Assembly: GCA_023406965.1 (NCBI GenBank)
Contig: JAEXTI010000511.1
Location: 1-16,480, forward strand
Direction: 5' to 3'
DNA length: 16,480 nt
Source: Chloroflexota bacterium
GTDB lineage: Bacteria > Chloroflexota > Anaerolineae > Anaerolineales > Anaerolineaceae
The notes beneath the pieces were generated by a model. It saw nothing but the letters and a program-made list of their open reading frames with translations. It searched no databases and was not told the DNA's origin. A program made the translations under genes and the position numbers. This document shows positions 14,502-16,480 of this stretch, piece by piece (the stretch's first letter is position 1; the number at the start of each line of letters is the position of its first letter).

Positions 14502-14536
14502 GGGGTTGAAACCCCTTGCTCAGGTCACGGAAGCCA
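14502..14536 (+). repeat. Short palindromic intergenic repeat, copy 1
   Basis: A palindromic head GGGGTTGAAACCCC is followed by TTGCTCAGGTCACGGAAGCC. Its tail matches copy 2 (15616-15649) at 22 of 24 positions, while the palindromic heads differ but keep pairing. This is the pattern of a REP-like dispersed element. It lies in the gap between phnE and the aldo/keto reductase-like gene. Confidence 0.6.
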
Positions 14537-14588
14537 AACAGATCTTAATTTAGAGGCATTCGGCCCGCCAACCCGGGTGATTCTAGTA

Positions 14589-15503
14589 TTACATCGTCCA
14601 GGGTTCGGCGTGGATATCGGTTTCGTCGGACCATTGGCGCTGCAACTGGCTGATTTCGGCGATGATGTCGGCGGGCAGCGGCTGGATGTCAGATGCGGCG
14701 CGCAGGAATTCGGTCAGGTTTTCCAGGCGGCTGGTGGAACCCACCGTGGCGCGCACCTGGGGGAAGCTGTGGGCGAAACGCACGCAGAACTCGGTCCAAC
14801 TGGGGATGCCGGAGCGCTCAAAGATGGGCGCCACCTGCACGGCGCGCTTTTGCAGGTAATCCTTCCAGGCGGCGCCGGGTACATCGCGCAGGCGGTGGAC
14901 GTTGCCGCCGGAGACCGTGCGCATGGCGATGATAGGCTCGTTGCGCGCGACCAGTTCATCCCACAACTTGTTGGAGGCAAAGCGCTGCAGCGGGTTGAGG
15001 TAGAAGATATGGCCATCCACAATGCCTTGCGGGTATCCGCCGCGCAGAGCCTTGAGCGGGTTGGCGGAAGTCCAGGGGAAGACCTCGACCACGAAGCGCT
15101 TGACCAACCCTTCGGCTTTGATGCGCTCGAACTCGGCGTAGCAAGGCCCGCCGTTGGCGTATTCCTCAGACAGTTCACCGCCCAGGCACAACTGGCCCAG
15201 TTCCATGCTTTCCAGCCCCAACGGCTCCAGGTTTTGGCGGATTACGTCGCGCAGTTCGGGGATGTTGCTCCAGCCAATTTTGATGATCAGCTTGGGGGTG
15301 CGGGCGCGGTCCTGGTCAAAGGCAGCCCGCAGCACGCTGAGGGCGGTGTTGTAGGTGTGGCTGGTGTGGAACCACACCCCGGCGTCCATGGCGGCGCGGG
15401 CCACGCGCACGCGCTCTTCGAAGGGGATTTTGTCGTCACCCAGGCGGGTGGTGCCGTAAATAAAGGGGGATAGGTCGGTGAGCAAATTGGTAGGGTTCGC
15501 CAT
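14589..15503 (-). CDS. Aldo/keto reductase-family protein with atypical active site
   Basis: A 304-residue TIM-barrel protein of the aldo/keto reductase superfamily. Visible family parts are FIYGTTRLG at the N-terminus, a strand with Tyr51, LIIKIGWS with the conserved Lys75, LVKRFVVEVFPW, IFYLNPLQ, and the C-terminal cofactor-phosphate region VRATVGSTSRLENL. The usual tetrad is Asp-Tyr-Lys-His. Here the Asp position (FFDTA in relatives) reads FHTSH, so Asp is replaced by His46, and the position of the catalytic His (LYQLH) reads LGQLC. Tyr and Lys are kept. It may be a divergent oxidoreductase or a member that no longer reduces carbonyls. The ATG at 15503 follows AAAGGA at good spacing, and a candidate promoter lies upstream. 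Whether it is cotranscribed with the upstream PadR gene is unclear. Confidence 0.78.
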   Translation of the reverse strand: MANPTNLLTDLSPFIYGTTRLGDDKIPFEERVRVARAAMDAGVWFHTSHTYNTALSVLRAAFDQDRARTPKLIIKIGWSNIPELRDVIRQNLEPLGLESMELGQLCLGGELSEEYANGGPCYAEFERIKAEGLVKRFVVEVFPWTSANPLKALRGGYPQGIVDGHIFYLNPLQRFASNKLWDELVARNEPIIAMRTVSGGNVHRLRDVPGAAWKDYLQKRAVQVAPIFERSGIPSWTEFCVRFAHSFPQVRATVGSTSRLENLTEFLRAASDIQPLPADIIAEISQLQRQWSDETDIHAEPWTM

Positions 15504-15539
15504 TGAAACGTCCTTTCAGGAAATGGTTTTTCTTAAGCC

Positions 15540-15569
15540 ATTTTACCGTTTTTGCGGCGGGATTTCCAA
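15540..15569 (-). promoter_or_regulatory. Candidate promoter of the aldo/keto reductase-like gene
   Basis: On the minus strand TTGGAA (15569-15564) and TAAAAT (15545-15540) are separated by 18 nt. Both hexamers match at least four of six consensus positions. The predicted start lies about 30 nt before the ATG. Confidence 0.4.
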
Positions 15570-15585
15570 TGCGAGCAATGTGTGG

Positions 15586-15673
15586 CAAAAGTTGTCAGAG
15601 TTTTCTGCGGTCGCGCGGGCTAAAGCCCTTGCTCAGTTCACAGAAGCCAGTTCGTTTTTGGAGACAACTTTTG
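15586..15673. repeat. 11-bp perfect inverted repeat enclosing palindromic repeat copy 2
   Basis: CAAAAGTTGTC (15586-15596) and GACAACTTTTG (15663-15673) are exact complements about 66 nt apart, with repeat copy 2 between them. They could form the base of a long stem after the PadR gene on the minus strand, or be the ends of a small non-autonomous element. No flanking target duplication is obvious. Confidence 0.45.
15616..15649 (+). repeat. Short palindromic intergenic repeat, copy 2
   Basis: The palindrome GGGCTAAAGCCC is followed by TTGCTCAGTTCACAGAAGCC, the same element as copy 1 (14502-14536) in the same orientation. The two copies flank the aldo/keto reductase-like gene as direct repeats about 1.1 kb apart. 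Confidence 0.6.
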
Positions 15674-15697
15674 GGTGCGCTCAGTCGAGCATCCCTT

Positions 15698-16225
15698 CTA
15701 TAACTCATTCAAGAGATTGACAAACCATTGTTTTGCCGCGGCATGGGCCATCTGGCCGTAATCCAGGGTCTTCCAGTGGAACCTGAGGATGGGGCGGTAA
15801 GAGGCGGGGATCTCGGCCCGCTCGATTTCATCCTCAATGTTGTGCATGTGGGCCTCGACCAGCTCAATTTTTTGGATGATGTCGCGGAGGATGGCCTTGC
15901 GCTGCTCGGTATCCTGGACGAGACCCAGGAAATACACCTTGGAAAGGGCAGTCACCTCCAGCTTGTTCACGGGGGTCTCGGCCAGCATCCAGGTGAAAAA
16001 GGCCTCTTTGCCGCGCCCGGTGATGGCGTAGACCTTTTTGTTGCGCCCTCGATCGACCTTCTCTTGAAAAATAACCAAATCTTTGGCCAGGAGGTTTTTG
16101 ATGGCAATTTGCAGGCTGCCGTAGCTGGCGCTGTAAAACATGGAGATGCCCTGTTTGAAAGCCTGGTTGATCTCGTAGAGGGTCAAATTGTGGATGAGTA
16201 GCAGTCCTAAAACGACATATTCCAT
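15698..16225 (-). CDS. PadR-family transcriptional regulator
   Basis: A 175-residue PadR-type protein. The N-terminal winged helix (about 1-80) shows the family start (M)EYVVLGLLLIHNLTLYEI, the recognition region FYSASYGSLQIAIKNLLAKDLV, and the wing VDRGRNKKVYAITGRGKEAF. The C-terminal half (about 85-175) is a long-helix dimerisation domain of the Vir-type subfamily, EAHMHNIEDEIERAE. PadR proteins are usually repressors of a divergent or adjacent gene, released by a small ligand. The divergent neighbour at 16330 and the inverted repeat between them (16265-16296) fit that arrangement. The ATG at 16225 has AAAGGA upstream. The ligand is unknown. Confidence 0.9.
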   Translation of the reverse strand: MEYVVLGLLLIHNLTLYEINQAFKQGISMFYSASYGSLQIAIKNLLAKDLVIFQEKVDRGRNKKVYAITGRGKEAFFTWMLAETPVNKLEVTALSKVYFLGLVQDTEQRKAILRDIIQKIELVEAHMHNIEDEIERAEIPASYRPILRFHWKTLDYGQMAHAAAKQWFVNLLNEL

Positions 16226-16244
16226 CGGATCTTCCTTTCGGATC

Positions 16245-16296
16245 TTGACAAGTATTTTGGTCTATATTACTATTAGATATATAACTAAGAGTAATA
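16245..16296 (+). promoter_or_regulatory. PadR-divergent gene promoter and probable PadR operator
   Basis: A consensus -35 TTGACA (16245-16250) and TACTAT (16268-16273) are 17 nt apart on the + strand. Over the -10 lies an inverted repeat, TATTACTATTAG (16265-16276), an 8-nt AT centre, and CTAAGAGTAATA (16285-16296), matching at 11 of 12 positions. A PadR dimer bound here would block the divergent gene and, because the gap is only 104 nt, could also repress its own gene. Confidence 0.65.
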
Positions 16297-16329
16297 CAAT
16301 TCTATCATGGATTGAGAAGGAGAAGCGCA

Positions 16330-16480
16330 ATGAATCGACAGCAAGTTGAAAGCCATTTTGACCGAACTTTTCAAAAACTGCAAGCCAAAAACAACCCCAG
16401 ACCCACCCAAATCCGGGTGGCTTCTGAACGCCTGGGACTGGACTATGCCTTCCCGGAAGGATCGGGCGGGTTGCCTTTTC
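16330..16480 (+). CDS. N-terminus of an unidentified protein, possibly a serine hydrolase (partial)
   Basis: The first 50 codons of a gene that runs off the window. The ATG at 16330 has a strong ribosome binding site (AAGGAG at 16317-16322) and the promoter described upstream. The visible protein begins MNRQQVESHFDRTFQKLQ and ends GLDYAFPEGSGGLPF. This pattern (a short helical start, a strand, then a G-rich PF turn) resembles the start of beta-lactamase-fold serine hydrolases just before their SxxK motif, but the motif itself is outside the window. It is the likely target of the divergent PadR regulator. Confidence 0.5.
   Translation, partial: MNRQQVESHFDRTFQKLQAKNNPRPTQIRVASERLGLDYAFPEGSGGLPF

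Noticed and set aside
14460..15473. A 337-codon open frame on the + strand opposite the aldo/keto reductase-like gene
   Set aside because: It is in antisense to a recognisable TIM-barrel protein, begins within the terminator region and has no family features.
14502..15649. Repeat pair as the ends of a composite transposon carrying the reductase gene
   Set aside because: There is no transposase, the copies are short REP-like palindromes in direct orientation, and no target duplications are visible.

Overview
The window looks like part of a Chloroflexota (probably Anaerolineae) chromosome or metagenomic contig. This rests on overall character: moderately high GC, a lipoprotein whose lipobox is followed by a long Ala/Pro/Thr/Val linker, long perfect hairpin terminators, and scattered short palindromic intergenic repeats. 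It is an inference from style, not a database match. No tRNA, rRNA, CRISPR array, insertion sequence or integrase gene is visible, and no gene-free stretch exceeds 300 bases.

Layout. Positions 1-414 hold the end of a MacB/FtsX-type ABC permease, closed by a 25-bp perfect stem terminator. Next is a tight + strand operon (about 505-2935): an Lgt-like membrane protein that seems to have lost the Lgt catalytic residues, a nitrilase-type glutaminase and an NAD+ synthetase. The last two are normally one fused protein (glutamine-dependent NadE) and here are separate genes 2 nt apart. A second 25-bp stem terminator separates them from two minus-strand genes: an unrecognised 466-residue membrane protein (2999-4399) and an ABC-F ATPase (4543-6444).

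From 6445 to 14408 the window has a phosphorus-uptake theme. A DUF47/PhoU-like protein and a PiT phosphate transporter overlap by 8 nt, behind a consensus -10 and a Pho-box-like tandem hexamer. The PiT gene is full length but has one in-frame TGA in the middle. An SGNH hydrolase follows, then a convergent PhnP-like metallo-beta-lactamase-fold protein. After these comes a phosphonate-type ABC transporter in the order phnD (lipoprotein), phnC (ATPase), phnE. The permease is 603 residues, with an N-terminal extracytoplasmic domain and about 220 extra hydrophobic residues inside the transmembrane domain. No C-P lyase genes are present, so the ligand (phosphonate, phosphite or another phosphorus oxyanion) is open.

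Positions 14409-16480 hold an aldo/keto reductase-like gene (minus) with altered catalytic residues, flanked by two copies of a short palindromic repeat. Beyond it are a PadR-family regulator (minus) and, divergently, the first 50 codons of a gene that may encode a serine hydrolase. The PadR intergenic region carries a 12-bp near-perfect inverted repeat over a TTGACA promoter, a good candidate operator.

The items most worth a second look are the enlarged PhnE, the interrupted PiT gene, the split NAD synthetase, the Lgt relative without Lgt catalytic residues, and the promoter-plus-hairpin arrangement after phnE.
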